Source: Edaphochlamys debaryana (Eukaryota; Chlorophyta; Chlorophyceae; Chlamydomonadales). Taken from it: 64,000 nucleotides of DNA. Below are positions 46,363 through 57,954 of this stretch, in pieces. Numbering within the stretch: position 1 is the stretch's first letter; every line of letters begins with the position of its first letter. The stretch lies in the NCBI GenBank assembly GCA_016858145.1, contig JAEHOE010000091.1:1-64000 (forward strand), in the 5' to 3' direction. The notes beneath the pieces were generated by a model. The model was not told where the DNA came from, ran no database searches, and saw only the letters and a program-made list of their open reading frames with translations. Both the position numbers and the translations under genes were made by a program.

Positions 46363-48323
46363 GGCGACTGCTGCAGCGGCCCTGCGCGGAGCACTGCGGG
46401 ACCGAGCGGAAGCAGCAGCGGCCGGGGGCGCTTGAGTGGGCTGGGGTGCGGGTGGCAGGCTGAGCCTTGCAAGCAGCGGATAACACGGTGTCGGCCCCAG
46501 ACCTCCACCTCCTCCGGCGGCCTGCGCCGAGCCTGAGAGCGCAGCGCCAGGCGGCGGCTGGGGTGTATCCGGGGACTACGAGGGAGGGTCCGCTGCGCTC
46601 TGAGAGGCGACGGCGGCTGCAGGATGGCAGGGGTTAGGGCAGGCCGCACGGGTCGGCAGCGGCCGGCTGCTGCGGGCGCCAGAGGGAGTCGGTCCCACTG
46701 GGGCCTCGCAGCTTGCAGGCGGGCCTTGGGTGGCCTGGGAGTGGGCAGTAGAGGCAGCGTTGACCGAGTGCCGCCGATGCGATGGGCGGCGGAGGTCGGC
46801 TCTGGATGGTTGGGGTGTGGAGCTGGGGGTGCACGAGGGGAGCTTCAGGGCGTGGGCCGGCATGAGGCCGAGGATGAGGACGCAGGGGGCAGCGGTGTGG
46901 TGCTCGGATACAAGCAGGGGTTGGCCTTGGCGGTGGCTGAAGCGAGGATGGCGGCCGTGTGGGAACAGGTGCCTGGCGTTTGCAGGACGGGGTGGACTCG
47001 GCTGCTTCGCCAACGGCCCTGAGCAACGCCGGTCAGTGATGGCCCCGCTGCACGAGCCGACGGTGGCAGAAGGCATGGCAGAAGCGTGCCCCGCGTCGAG
47101 TGGAACCCTGCATCAGCTTCCCGGTGCCATAGCTGAAGGTGTCTGGTCCAGCAGCGAGCCTGGTGCACTGCTCTCGGAGCCGCAAAACTGGACACATCGT
47201 TTGTGGTGCCTGATATCAGCCTCGCGGCCAGGCCCCATAGCCGACGCCAGGATTGGCCCAGACCTGAGATAGCGTGCAGGGGGTTAAAGCATGAACGGAT
47301 GGGGCGGGGAGGAGAAGGGGCGCCGGCAAAGCGCGTGTACGCTTGGCGTGCTGCGTGGCGCCAGCAGCGTGGGCCTGCCACGTACCCGCGACGCCTTTTG
47401 TCGAGTCGCCAACGGCCGCCGCATGCCTTTTCGATCGCTACTACGTGGCGCGGTTTTTGAAGGCTGATTGATAGGTGCACATCCCCGCTGCGCCGCTGCT
47501 GGCCGGGACCGGTCGGCGGGCGTGGTCGCGGGCATGTTGACGCATGCCAATTGCGGGGCGTCAGGCCACCTGCTGTTGGACAGCCATGGCCTAATATGTG
47601 GTCCCCTTAGTTCGAGGCAATCACTTGGGCTGTGTTGGGGGACTTGATGGGGGGTCTCTTGCGTGTCTTGCCACATCAGGTCTGGCCGGTACATGCAGCC
47701 ACTTTTGCCGGACGCCAGAGCCAAACGTCTGTCACAGCCAGCCATTCTGCCCGCAGACACATAGCGCATACTGTCTACACGCTAACTCGGCGCAGAGGTC
47801 AAAACACGCTCAGAAGCGAAGAACCCCAGCGGCCTTGCTTTGCCTGCCGTCAGCACACGGCCTCCGCGCTCTGGAGTAGCTACTGGTGCAACCTACATCC
47901 CCTAAAGCCATGGACTGCCATCGCTGCTAGCTCTGGTGAGCCATGGGGCCGGGCTGGACAAAGCGCGCGTCGCCCCAGCCGGCTTTATGCCTGGGCCCTC
48001 CGCGATCCAGTAGGCTATCCAGATATACGCCGTAATTGGGGGTCGCCTGGGCTTGGGACGCAAGCAGACGGCAATCCGCGTGTGCTGACGGGGTACGTGG
48101 GCACCGCTCCAGCGCCACGTCGACTGCCACCCTTATACACCAGGCGTGTTGAGCTGCATATTCTCGCACGAGTGGGGCGACTTGTGGCGACGACATTCCT
48201 ATGTGGCACGCTGACGTCCAACCTCCCCGTGCTTTTGCCACGTCCCGCCCTTCTGCAGGCGCAGCTTGGTATCGTATCAGCTTTACGCTCTGGCCCTACT
48301 GCATTGCGGTCTGGTCGGCCGCC
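46363..48323. other. Intergenic region, 2 kb
   Basis: This holds the 3' flank of ubiquitin-RUB and the promoter of the OXS3-like gene. No family-like coding segment was found. Open frames at 46624-47480 on both strands are mutually overlapping and unsupported. Confidence 0.45.
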
Positions 48324-49976
48324 ATGGTGTGGGCTTCGCAACAGGACTTGCACCATGACGACGACACCGCGCCGTCATGCTCTGGTGCCGGATCCGCGCT
48401 CAGCCTCGCTAAGCCGCTAAAGAAGCGCTGCGCACGGGGCGGCCTGAGCCGATATTATTCGTCTCAGTCGAAGTCGTTCACCTGCCTGGACATGGCCGCG
48501 ACATGTTCGCCCTACGGCGTCTCCGCCCTGTCCCTTGCCAAGCGCCCCTCGACGCTGGACCTCCAACGGTACCTAGCGGCCGTGGGCGCGGCCTCCACGG
48601 GCGGCGCCTGCCTGCCGCCCAACCCCGCCCGGCGGGGCGCGTCCCTGGACTCGGGGCGCCCGGGCGCGGGGCTGGGGCTGTGCCCCGAGGAGCGCCTTGC
48701 GGCCTCCGGGGCCCGCGGGGGCTGCGGGGCGGAGGCGTGCGAGGACGCCGCCAACGACCTGGGCCGCGCGCGCAGCGGCGACTCAGACTCCCCGCTGGAC
48801 GGCGGCTGCTGGTCGGGGCTGGACACGGACTCGCAGCTCTGCAACGACACCATCTTCGCAAACCCCACCGACGCCGACGCCTTCCGCAGCCCGCCCGACG
48901 GCAGCCCCAGCGCCGGCTCGCCGGTGCGGCCCTCGCCCCTGGCGCTGCAGCTGCAGGGCTGCGCCTCGGGCCTGGGCCTGGGCGGCCCCGACTGCCCGCT
49001 GCTGGCCTCGCTGCACGCGCAGCACCTGCAGCGCCAGCTCACCGCCCAGTTCTACGCCCAGCTCGCAGCCTCGTCGGGGACAATGCCGGGCGCCGCCGGC
49101 CCGGGCCTGGGCTGCTCCTGCCCCTGCTCGGGCAGCGGCTGCGGCTCGGGGCCCTGCAGCGGCCTGGGCAGCCACAGCGGCAGCAGCGCCGCCTTCAGCA
49201 GCCGGGCCCTCACCAGCGGCGGCACCGGCCCCGCCTCGCCCTCCCCGCCCGGCAGCGCCCACTGGGCCCCGGGCGGCCGGGCGCTGCAGCACTTTTGCAG
49301 CAGCGACTGGAACAACGCGGGCGCAGGGGCAGCGGCGGCCGTGTCCGCCTGCAGCGGCGCGTTCGGGGCCCTGGCCCTGGCCCCCGCCTCGGCGCCCATC
49401 CAGTGCGGCCTGGGCCACGCCTCCGCCACCGCCAGCGCCGGCGCCTCCCCCGCGTCCGCCTGCTCCTCGCCGCACCCCTGCCACGCGGCCGCCGCCTCCG
49501 CGGGCCGGCGCCTGGGCGGCTCGGTGGGCGGCTCGGGGCTGCCCCGCTCCGGGGGGCCGCACCGGCACCGCCACGCCGCCAGCCGCTGCCTGGAGCTGCC
49601 CCGGGGCGCGGAGGAGCTCATAGCGGCCCTCTCCCTGGGCGACCGGGCGCACCACGCCCGCCCGCAGCCGCCACAGCACAGGCGGGGCGGCTCCAGGCCC
49701 CCGCCGGCTGGCCCCGGCCCCGAGGCGGCCCAGGCTGCGCCCATGATGGTGGACCCGCCCTGCGCCACCGCCGCCCCCCTGCCGCCGCTGCCCGCGCTGC
49801 CGCCCGTGCGCGTGAGCGGCCCCGGCTGCACCCCGCACTGCGCCGCGGGCAGCCCCGGCTCGCTGTGGGGCGCCCCCGCGCCGCCGCTGGCCCACGGCCT
49901 GGGCACCGGCCACGAGCTGGGCCTGGGCCTGGGCCTGGCGGAAGGGCGGTACTTTGGCGCCGGCACCGCTCGCTGA
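48324..49976 (+). CDS. Intronless OXS3-like protein
   Basis: A single open frame of 550 residues. The ATG at 48324 sits in a strong context (GCCGCCATGG) and is followed by a frame with no intron signatures. Near residues 39-72 it reads GGLSRYYSSQSKSFTCL and then VSALSLAKRPS. This resembles the conserved box of plant OXIDATIVE STRESS 3 proteins (GLSRYYxGKSxSFxSL....DLAKP), which are nuclear chromatin-associated stress factors. The remainder is Ala/Gly/Ser/Pro-rich with many Cys and His but no fixed finger spacing. A basic KPLKKRC at about residues 30-36 could serve in nuclear import. The gene is coding by length and start context. The family call rests on the one short box. Confidence 0.62.
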   Translation: MVWASQQDLHHDDDTAPSCSGAGSALSLAKPLKKRCARGGLSRYYSSQSKSFTCLDMAATCSPYGVSALSLAKRPSTLDLQRYLAAVGAASTGGACLPPNPARRGASLDSGRPGAGLGLCPEERLAASGARGGCGAEACEDAANDLGRARSGDSDSPLDGGCWSGLDTDSQLCNDTIFANPTDADAFRSPPDGSPSAGSPVRPSPLALQLQGCASGLGLGGPDCPLLASLHAQHLQRQLTAQFYAQLAASSGTMPGAAGPGLGCSCPCSGSGCGSGPCSGLGSHSGSSAAFSSRALTSGGTGPASPSPPGSAHWAPGGRALQHFCSSDWNNAGAGAAAAVSACSGAFGALALAPASAPIQCGLGHASATASAGASPASACSSPHPCHAAAASAGRRLGGSVGGSGLPRSGGPHRHRHAASRCLELPRGAEELIAALSLGDRAHHARPQPPQHRRGGSRPPPAGPGPEAAQAAPMMVDPPCATAAPLPPLPALPPVRVSGPGCTPHCAAGSPGSLWGAPAPPLAHGLGTGHELGLGLGLAEGRYFGAGTAR

Positions 49977-51771
49977 GCCGTGCGTCCCTGCGGTTGGGCG
50001 CGAGCTCCCTCTGCACCTGTGCCGCACTGGCCAGGGGGCGCACGGGTCAAGGATCGTCTCAACAGGGATTGGATGGGGTTGGGGTGGAGTTGTTTTCGCG
50101 ATGCTGGGGATAGCGGGGCTGTGGGTATCGCAGCGGACCACGCAAATCGATAGCACCAGCTGGATCGATTGGCTCGTCTCGCCTCGTCTCGTGAGAGGAG
50201 TATGATGACACACTTGGAGCAACACGCACGAAGCTGTGTTGCGCAGGGGTGACGGGGCGGCAATGCGGCCAGCGCCGGGCCCTAGAGCATTGCGTTTCCG
50301 AGCAGGGGGCCGCGGGGGAGGCTACGGAGGCCTCGCGGTCCGGGCGCTGGGTCGCCACAATGCTGGGCTGGTGGATGGTTGCCTTCGGTGAGGGGGGCGG
50401 GGGTCCCCGGGGTTTACCACATGTGCTGCGGCGGGCCGGCACGCGGATCAGGCGCTTTAAAGGTTTTATCGTGACGCGGATTGAGGCCGCCGCTTTCCAG
50501 AGCAGAACATTGTTAGCAGCTATCGCTTCTTGTGTGTTGCGTCCCGGCTGGGACCGATTGTTAGAGTGGTTGGCAGTCCTTCGTGTTCGGTGGGCTGCAT
50601 TTGTGGGTACATGTGGGCAAAGCGAGTGGAGGTTTGCGAAACGAGAGAAATTGAGATGGCGGAGACGCGCGGAGAGAGACGCACCGAGAGAGCCCAGTCA
50701 TTGTTCAGATATCTTGCTTGTGTTCGGTAGAGGGGGCACGTTGTGTGGCCGACTGCAGACCGGTACCCCCTCATGGCATTGGGCCAGGGGCCCTCGGTGG
50801 CACTGCGGGTGGCGTGGTGGTGGTGGGGTGTCAGCAACTGCAGGCCGGCGGCTGTGGCCCCACATACACTTTGCACAAGATGTGCTCGGCTCGGCCGTTT
50901 CACGGCTGGTACGCCGCTTAGTAAGGCACTAGTAGCTTTCGTTTCGCGAGTAATAGGAATTTCACTGCAAGGAGGGGCAAACTGCTACTGCGGCGCGTCT
51001 GTCCTGTGTGGCGTGGGCGTGTGTACAGGGGTCGGCGTAGAGCCTCATCCGGCCTCACCTGCCACCCAGGAGATTGTTTACCTAAGTGCCGCCAGCGGCC
51101 CGCCACGCTGCTCGCTCAGCGGTAGGCCGGGATTGTGCTGGCTGGCGGTGTGCCTGTGCAGTTGCGAGACGGCCCGACATGTATAAGGGTGGCTGTGGCT
51201 CACCATACGCTCGGCTTGCGCGCAAGCTAAGCCCTGCTGAGCCAGCCCCAGCCCCGAGCCATTGAGGATGGAGGGGTGACTTCATTGCTGGAACTTTGCA
51301 TCGACTAGTCGACGCCTTGGCCGGATAGTGCATCTGGCCAAGTGAACTGTAAGACTTCATCACGCGCCCTTGTGCCCCGCCGCGGTGCCGCCCCTGGCCC
51401 CGTGCTGCAGCCCAGATGGCCCCATGGGACTCGCTGCTCTGCCACCAGCTACCGTCCCACCAACAGTAATGCGAGTCATAGCATCGTCCTGCCCTGTGTC
51501 CAGTTACTCCAGTGTGCACCGATCAGCTGATCTCCTGCATACGACTCATGGTGCTACATCCTTGAGTCGCTTGATGCTATGGTGGCCGATCGCCGCCAGC
51601 CCAGCCCCCAAGTACCGCATCATGACTGCGCCAGCCGGAGGGAGGGGGCACATAGCCGCTGATAGGGAGGCCGCAATGGAGGATTGGAGGGCACGGCCGC
51701 CTCATGGCCTTGCAGCCGTGCAAGCTAGCGCGGCGCCCGGCGGCAGTGGCAGCAAAGCGCCGGGCCACGCC
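49977..51771. other. Intergenic region, no supported gene
   Basis: The 3' flank of the OXS3-like gene. Composition is more even than in the genes. No RNA gene, transposon end or family-like ORF was recognised. Confidence 0.4.
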
Positions 51772-52059
51772 GGGGGCACACAGCTGCCCTACCTATCCAC
51801 ACCTACCGGGGGCACACAGCTGCCCTACCTATCCACACCTACCGGGGGCACACAGCTGCCCTACCTATCCACACCTACCGGGGGCACACAGCTGCCCTAC
51901 CTATCCACACCTACCGGGGGCACACAGCTGCCCTACCTATCCACACCTACCGGGGGCACACAGCTGCCCTACCTATCCACACCTACCGGGGGCACACAGC
52001 TGCCCTACCTATCCACACCTACCGGGGGCACACAGCTGCCCTACCTATCCACACCTACC
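51772..52059. repeat. 36-bp tandem repeat, eight copies
   Basis: Eight practically identical units, each containing GGGGGCACACAGCTGCCC and CTATCCACACCTACC. The unit is a multiple of three, so one frame reads GGTQLPYLSTPT eight times, but no start, splice or flanking domain supports a gene. The lack of divergence indicates recent expansion or homogenisation. Confidence 0.95.
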
Positions 52060-52924
52060 TGGCACGCCAACGCCTGCTGGTGCGTCTGACCAGGGCTGAC
52101 GGCCGTGCGTGGCCTGCAACGGAGGCAGGATGAGGGACCCCGGCCTGGCTCCAGACGGAGCAGGGGCGCCAACACTTCGGGCAGTTGGGGGCGCCGCTCA
52201 GTCCGGAGCTGAGGGGATCAGGCACGTAGGGCCATTGGAGCTCACCCGCTGGCGAGTGTGGCGACACTGTACGTGGTGTGGCTCTGCAGCCTGTACCCGT
52301 GCCTGCTTGCGTACGCCCGTCAAAGAGAGAGAGAGAGTACACGGGCCCTAAGCCCCAGGCCTCACCTGGTGAGCCGCCGCTCTCTGGCGAAGAGGCTACA
52401 TAAGAGAATCGGGCTTTGCCTTCCAGCATGTGTAGTGGAGATGGCATAAATTTCACCCCAGGTTGTAGGGGGATGCTCAAGTCCGACCGGTTGGCAGAGT
52501 TTGTTGACATGTGCACTCCGGATGGCAGGTGGATGGCGGGAGATGTTGTGTTCGTGCCGTGGTCGGTCTGCCGTCCTGGCCAAAATGATCCCGTCATGCG
52601 CTCAGTTTGATTGTGGCTGATGTGGTGCAAGCTGACAGGCGTCGGGGTGGGGGACCGCCATGCTCATGCAGTGGGGGACGCGGCACTCATGCACCGCGAG
52701 CCCCGCAGAGTAGCCCGAGTATGCGCATTTCATGCAGTCTGACGTGGGCAATAGCAATACACACAGCGCGTGTCGCTCGCGCTACGCGACTTTCCACGCG
52801 ACTGTTCGCGCGTGCTCTGCTGCGAAAGGCTACGCCGGCGATGCTAGAGCTTGATCACTGATAGAGCACCATACTTAGCGATACCGCTTGAAGTTATAGG
52901 CAGTCAACGCGCGGACCTTTCTCG
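52060..52924. promoter_or_regulatory. Upstream region of the DNAAF5 gene
   Basis: 865 bp without a supported gene, reaching the DNAAF5 start. A short GAGAGAGAGAG run lies at 52325-52336. No TATA box was assigned. Confidence 0.35.
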
Positions 52925-55900
52925 ATGAGCGGCTCGAAGAAGTCGGTCGACGAGATATGGCGGGAGCTTAACGCGGCCAAGCCCAAGGCACGCTCTGGCG
53001 TGGCCGGGCTGGCCGTGGGGCTGGGTGGACTGCCGGGCGTGACCTCCATCGTGCGCAACAAATCCGCGGCCCCATCCACGGTCCCCACCACGGCGCCAGC
53101 AGCCGCGAGCGGCGCGCCAGGCCCTCCTCCCGCTAGCGCCCCCGCTGCAGCGCCCTCGGCCTCGTCCTCCTCCCCCGCTCCGGACGCCGCCCTGTCCGAG
53201 GACGTGGCCGCCTACCTGGCCAGCCTGCAGCGCACGCTCAACTGCCTGGCCGACCCCGACCGCGCCCTCCGCCGCACCGCCGCCGCAGCGCTGCAGGCCA
53301 AGCTCTTCACGGGCGACGCCGCCACCCCCCCGGCGCCGCGGGAGCACCTGCGGGCGCTGCTGGCCCCGGGCCCGCTGCTGCGGCCGCTGCTGGCGCTGCT
53401 GGCGGACCCGGTGGAGCGCTGCCGGGCCACGGCCCTAGGCATCCTGCAGGCGGCCACGGCCCAGCTGGGCGCCGACGTGGGCCCCGCGCTCCCCGAGCTG
53501 GTGCCGGCGCTGGCGGTGCGGTGCGGTGTGCTGCCGGTGCAGGAGCCGGCGGAGGAGGTGCGGCTGCAGGTGGTGGAGCTGGCGCGGGAGCTGCTGCAGG
53601 TGGCCCCCCCGGACGCCCTGGGCCGCCTCCTCTCGCCCGACCTCGCCTCCCTGCTGTGCCGCGGCCTGGACGACCCCTTCCCCGACATGAAGCGAGCCGC
53701 CGCCGCCGGCCTCGAGGCCGCCGCCGCCCGCCTGCCCCCCGCGCTGCTGGCGCCCGAGGCCGAGCGGCTGCTGCGGGCCCTGGCCCCCGCCCTGCAGCAC
53801 CCGCACAGCCGGGTGCGCCAGGCCGCGGTGGCGGCACTGGACGCGCTGGTGTCGGGAGGGGCCGGGGGCAAGGGGGACTCGGAGGGGCAGGGGGGTGGGG
53901 CCAGCAGCCGTGCGGGCCCGGGCCCCGGCATGGGCGGCGCTGTGTCCCTGGCGCTGGTGGAGGAGGTGGTGGTGCCGGCGCTGCGGCCCGTGGGGCACGA
54001 CCGCTCGCAGGCGGTGCGGGACGCGGCCTTCAGTGCGCTGGCGGGGTGGATGGGCGCCCGGGCAGGGGCCGCCGCCGGGGCTGCGGCCGACGGCCCAGGG
54101 CCTGCAGGGTCGGAGGCAAGGGCGGCCGCCGAGGCCGGGGCCGAGGCCGGTGTTGCTGGCGAGGGTGAGGGCCCCACGTGCGCGCAGGTGACCCCCCTGC
54201 TTCTGCCGCTGCTGCTGCTGGGCGTCACCGACCCTCAGCCCGCCACCGCGGAGCTGGCGCTGCGCCTGGTGGAGGCCGTGGGGGAGGCCTGGGCGGCGGG
54301 GCAGGGGCAGGGGCAGCAGGGGGCTGCGGTCTCCTCCGCTGGCGACCCCGCGGGACCCAGCCCGGCGACGGAGGCCGAGGGCGATGCGCAGTCGGGGCAG
54401 GCCAGCGCCGGCGCAGGGGCGGGGGCGGGGCAGGAGCCGGACGTCGCGAGTCGCGTGGCGGCGGCGGAGCTGGGCCCTCCCTACGCTGGGCGGCCGGGCG
54501 CCGGCTGCCGGGCGCTGGTGGCGGCGCTGCTCCCCCAGCTGCTGCCTGCGCTGCTGCGGGGCCTGGGGGAGTGGACGGTGGGGCTGCGGCTGGCTGCCGC
54601 GCGGGTGCTGCACACCGCCCTGGCGCTGGCGGAGGGGGCGGCGGAGGGGCAGCTGGGCAGGCTGCTGCCGGCGCTGTGCAGGTGAGCGTGGGTATGGTGG
54701 GTGGAGGGTTTGAGGGGTGGGCTTGGGGGGCTGTGGCCGAATCGGTGGGCCGGGAGGCGAGGGCTGGGGTGCAACTGGGTTGGAATCTCGGAGGGGTCGC
54801 AACCGGGGCCGCTGGGGCCCTGCGCAGCCCCAGCTGCCTCCAGCGGGCGCCTGGGCACACCCGCCGCTGCCCCTCCCTGGCAAGCCACGCCCGAGTGCAA
54901 TCGGCTCCTTCGCTGGCACAGCCTTGCCCAGCGCTAGCCCGGGGCCCCTCCCAACACCCCTCCTCCCTCCCCGCCCATCCCTCCCCCAGCGCCATCGCCG
55001 ACGAGGAGGCCGAGGTGGCCTCCCTCATCCTCGCCGCCGCCTCCCTGCTAGGGGCCCACACGCCCCCGGCGGCCTGGATGCCGCCCCTGCTCGAGCGCCT
55101 CGCGCCCCCAGCCCCCGCCTCCCCTGCTACTTCCACCTCGTCCACCTCCGCCTCCGCCCCCGGCCCGCTGCCGGGTCTGTCCGCCTCCCAGCGCACCCAG
55201 ACGCTGGTGGTGCTGGCGGGCATGCTGAGGGCGGGCGGCAGGGCGGGCTGGCCGCTGCCGCCGCCGCTGCTGGCAGCGCTGGCGGCGACGCTAGCGGAGG
55301 AGGGCAGCCTGGCGGCGGCGGCGGAGCACCCGGCGGTGCGGCAGCAGCTGCTGGCGGTGGTGAGGGCGGCGCTGGCCTGGGCCGGCCCCGCCGCCGCCGC
55401 CGTCGCGCCGCCGCTTCACGTGGTGCTGCTGCAGATGTACGGCAGCGAGCTGGCGGCGGCGCCGCCGGGGGCCGCCGCCGCCGCGGCCGTGGCGGGCTCA
55501 CAGACCGGCGCTGCGGTGCTGTCGGCCATGGACCGACTGGCGGCGGCGGTGGCGGCAGCCCCCGATGCAGCGGCAGCGGCCCCCGAGGCGGGTGCGCCCC
55601 CCTGCGACCCCCTCCGCGGGGCGGAGCTTCTGGCGGAGGCCCACGCGGACTGGCTGCTGGGGGCACTCTTCGACGGCGCCCCCGGGACCTCCAGTCCCGC
55701 CTCCGCCTCCGCCTCCGCCCCCGTACCACCTCCCACGCCCTCCACCTCGGCCGCTGCCGCCGACTCCCCCGCCGCTGCCCCCTGGTCCTGGCGCCCCCGC
55801 TCCGGCGACGCAGCCTGGGGCGCCGTGCTGCGTGCGGCGCTGCTGACCTGCCCCCCCGCCGCCCTGCGCCGCCTGGCGCCGCGGCTGGTGGCGGCGCTGG

Positions 55901-57954
55901 GGCCGGCGGTGGCGGGGCGGGGCGGGGCAGGGGGGGCTGCGGAGGGCGCCGAGGGGGACGACGCGCTGGCGGCCGCCGCGGGGCGGGCTGCTGAGGCGGG
56001 GTCGCAGCTGGGTCTGCTGCGGCTGCTGGATGCGGTGCTGGAGGACGGGCGGAGGGGGCCGGCGCTGGCGGAGGGGGGAGGAAAGGTGCGCCGGGGTGTG
56101 TGGTGGTGGTGGAGGGACGGAGGGAGGGGCGAGGGGAGGGGTTTAGGAGGCGTGAGAGCGGAGAGCGGAGACGGGGTGGCGGCGATGCTGTCGCTCACAA
56201 AGGGCCGGTGCGCCGGGTGCCGCTCCCCAACATGTGCATCCCCAAGCCCCCTCAAGCCCGACCCCCTCCATTCCTCCCCCCCTCTCCCCCTCCCCCAGGC
56301 CCTGCTTCAGGAGCTGCTGCTGCCCCCCCTGGTGTGGCGCGCGGGCAAGGCGGCGGCGGCGGTGCGCTACGGCGCCCTCACGGCCCTGGCCACCCTGCTG
56401 GGGCGGGGGCTGCTGGGGGCGCAGGAGCTGGCAGAGGTGGGGGCGGGGAAGGGTGGTGGTGGTGTGTGCCGGTCTTGTCCCTGCCCCGTCACCGTGTCCC
56501 CCTCCTCCGCCTGGACTCTCTCTGTCTGTCCCCCGTCCTCCTCTCACCACCCGTGCCCCCCCCCCCTGCTCCCACTCGCAGGTGGTGGAGGCGGGCGCCG
56601 CCGCAGCGGTGGCCTCACAGCGGGGCTCCGCTGCGCACACGCCCGCCGCCTCCCCCTCCCCCTCCGCCCCCCCCGCCCCCCCGCCCCCCCTGCTGCTGCC
56701 CCTGCTGGCCTCCTGCCTGGACGAGGACTGGTACACGGACCTGCGGCTGGCGTCGTGCTACGTGGCGGAGAAGATGATGCAGGTGGGTGTGTTGGGGGGG
56801 GAGGGTTGTGGGCTGACCTACCAGCGACATGCGGGAAGCACTGCCGGGTGTGCCCAGGGCAGATCGCCGTGGCTGAGGGTCACTGGCGTTCCACTGCACC
56901 CACGCACCCGCACCGGGGTCGCTGGCCGTCACGCGCGCTCCTGCGGTACCAACCCCCTGCCCGATCCACCCCTCCCCCCCCCCTCCAGACCTGCGGCCCG
57001 CTGCTCTCCGACACCGCCCGCCGCGCGCTCTACCCCGAGCTCACCAAGCGCCTGGACGACGCACACAACCCGGGTGAGCTTGGCGGTGGGGGGGAGAGAA
57101 GGAGGCTGGGTGCTGAAGCGAGGAGACATGTCCTGGAGTCCACGGGACGGAGGTGGCCATCCCGACTGCCCCTCCTCACTCCACCCCCACCCTCTCCCCC
57201 TCCCTCCCCTCCCTCCTCTCCCCAGTCCGCTGCGCCGCCGCCCGGGCGCTGGTGGCCTTCGTGCGGGGGGCGGGGGGGGGCTACTGCGACACAAACACGG
57301 GGTACCTGGTGGGGGCGGTGGCGCTGCACATGGACGACAGCGACGCAGGGGTGCAGGTGGGGGGGGGGGACGGGGGGAAGCAGGAGCACGTGTGCATGGG
57401 GTTTTGTGGCGCGGCGGTCATTGCTATGTGACGCCCCACATACCGCTTGGGGCACACTGCATGGGGGATGTCTTACAGCACTACCCAAGGAGTCCTTACC
57501 TTCGTCTCTCCTCACCCCCCTCCTCCCCTCCTCCCCCCCCCCCAGGAGGCCGCCTGCTCCGTGCTGCTGGCCGCCGCCGCGCTCAAACCCCGCCTGGTGG
57601 GCGCGCAGGTGGCGGCGCTGCGGCCCCGCTTCCGCTCCAAGCACTACTGCGACAGGGTGCTGGCGGCGGCGCAGGTGGGGCGGGGGTGGGGGTGGGGATG
57701 CAGGCGGGCACGTCTCCAGCGTGCGAGTACTGGGCCCTCCAGGCGCGAGGCGTGGGGGCTGTCGACTGCACGCTGTACCTCCCGCTCCTTAGTCACCCTC
57801 CCCCCTCCCCGCACCCCCACGCCGTCACCCTCACCCACCCCTGCAGGAGGCGGCTGATGCGGCCGGGGCGGAGGCGGGGGACACGGAAGCGGAGGAGCGG
57901 CGGCAGGCGGCCGAGGCGCGGGCGGCGGAGGCTGAGGCCGAGGCACGGGGGTAG
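52925..57954 (+). CDS. DNAAF5: Dynein axonemal assembly factor 5 (HEATR2), HEAT-repeat protein
   Basis: Eight exons: 52925-54681, 54990-56085, 56299-56436, 56582-56782, 56989-57073, 57226-57356, 57546-57674 and 57847-57954 (TAG), giving 1214 residues in frame. The N-terminus MSGSKKSVDEIWRELNAAK is followed by a low-complexity linker. HEAT repeats then begin near residue 97 with SLQRTLNCLADPDRALRR and LLALLADPVERCRATALGIL, which match the start of HEATR2. Later repeats include DDPFPDMKRAAAAGLEAAA and DEDWYTDLRLASCYVAEKMM. The C-terminus is an Ala/Glu-rich helix. DNAAF5 preassembles outer and inner arm dyneins in the cytoplasm before ciliary import. Human DNAAF5 is 855 residues. The excess here is Ala/Gly/Ser inserts between repeats. 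It implies a ciliated life stage. Confidence 0.86.

Noticed and set aside
48783..50263. Long antisense frames (480 and 403 codons) over the OXS3-like gene
   Set aside because: They are complementary-strand shadows of a GC-rich coding region. They extend past the gene without any family motif.
51370..52089. 239-codon frame containing the GGTQLPYLSTPT repeats
   Set aside because: The repeat is 36 bp, so an open frame is automatic. The flanking residues show no coding signature.
53212..54919. Antisense frames of 338-494 codons over DNAAF5 exon 1
   Set aside because: The sense frame has recognisable HEAT repeats. The antisense products are Arg/Gly/Pro-rich without domains.
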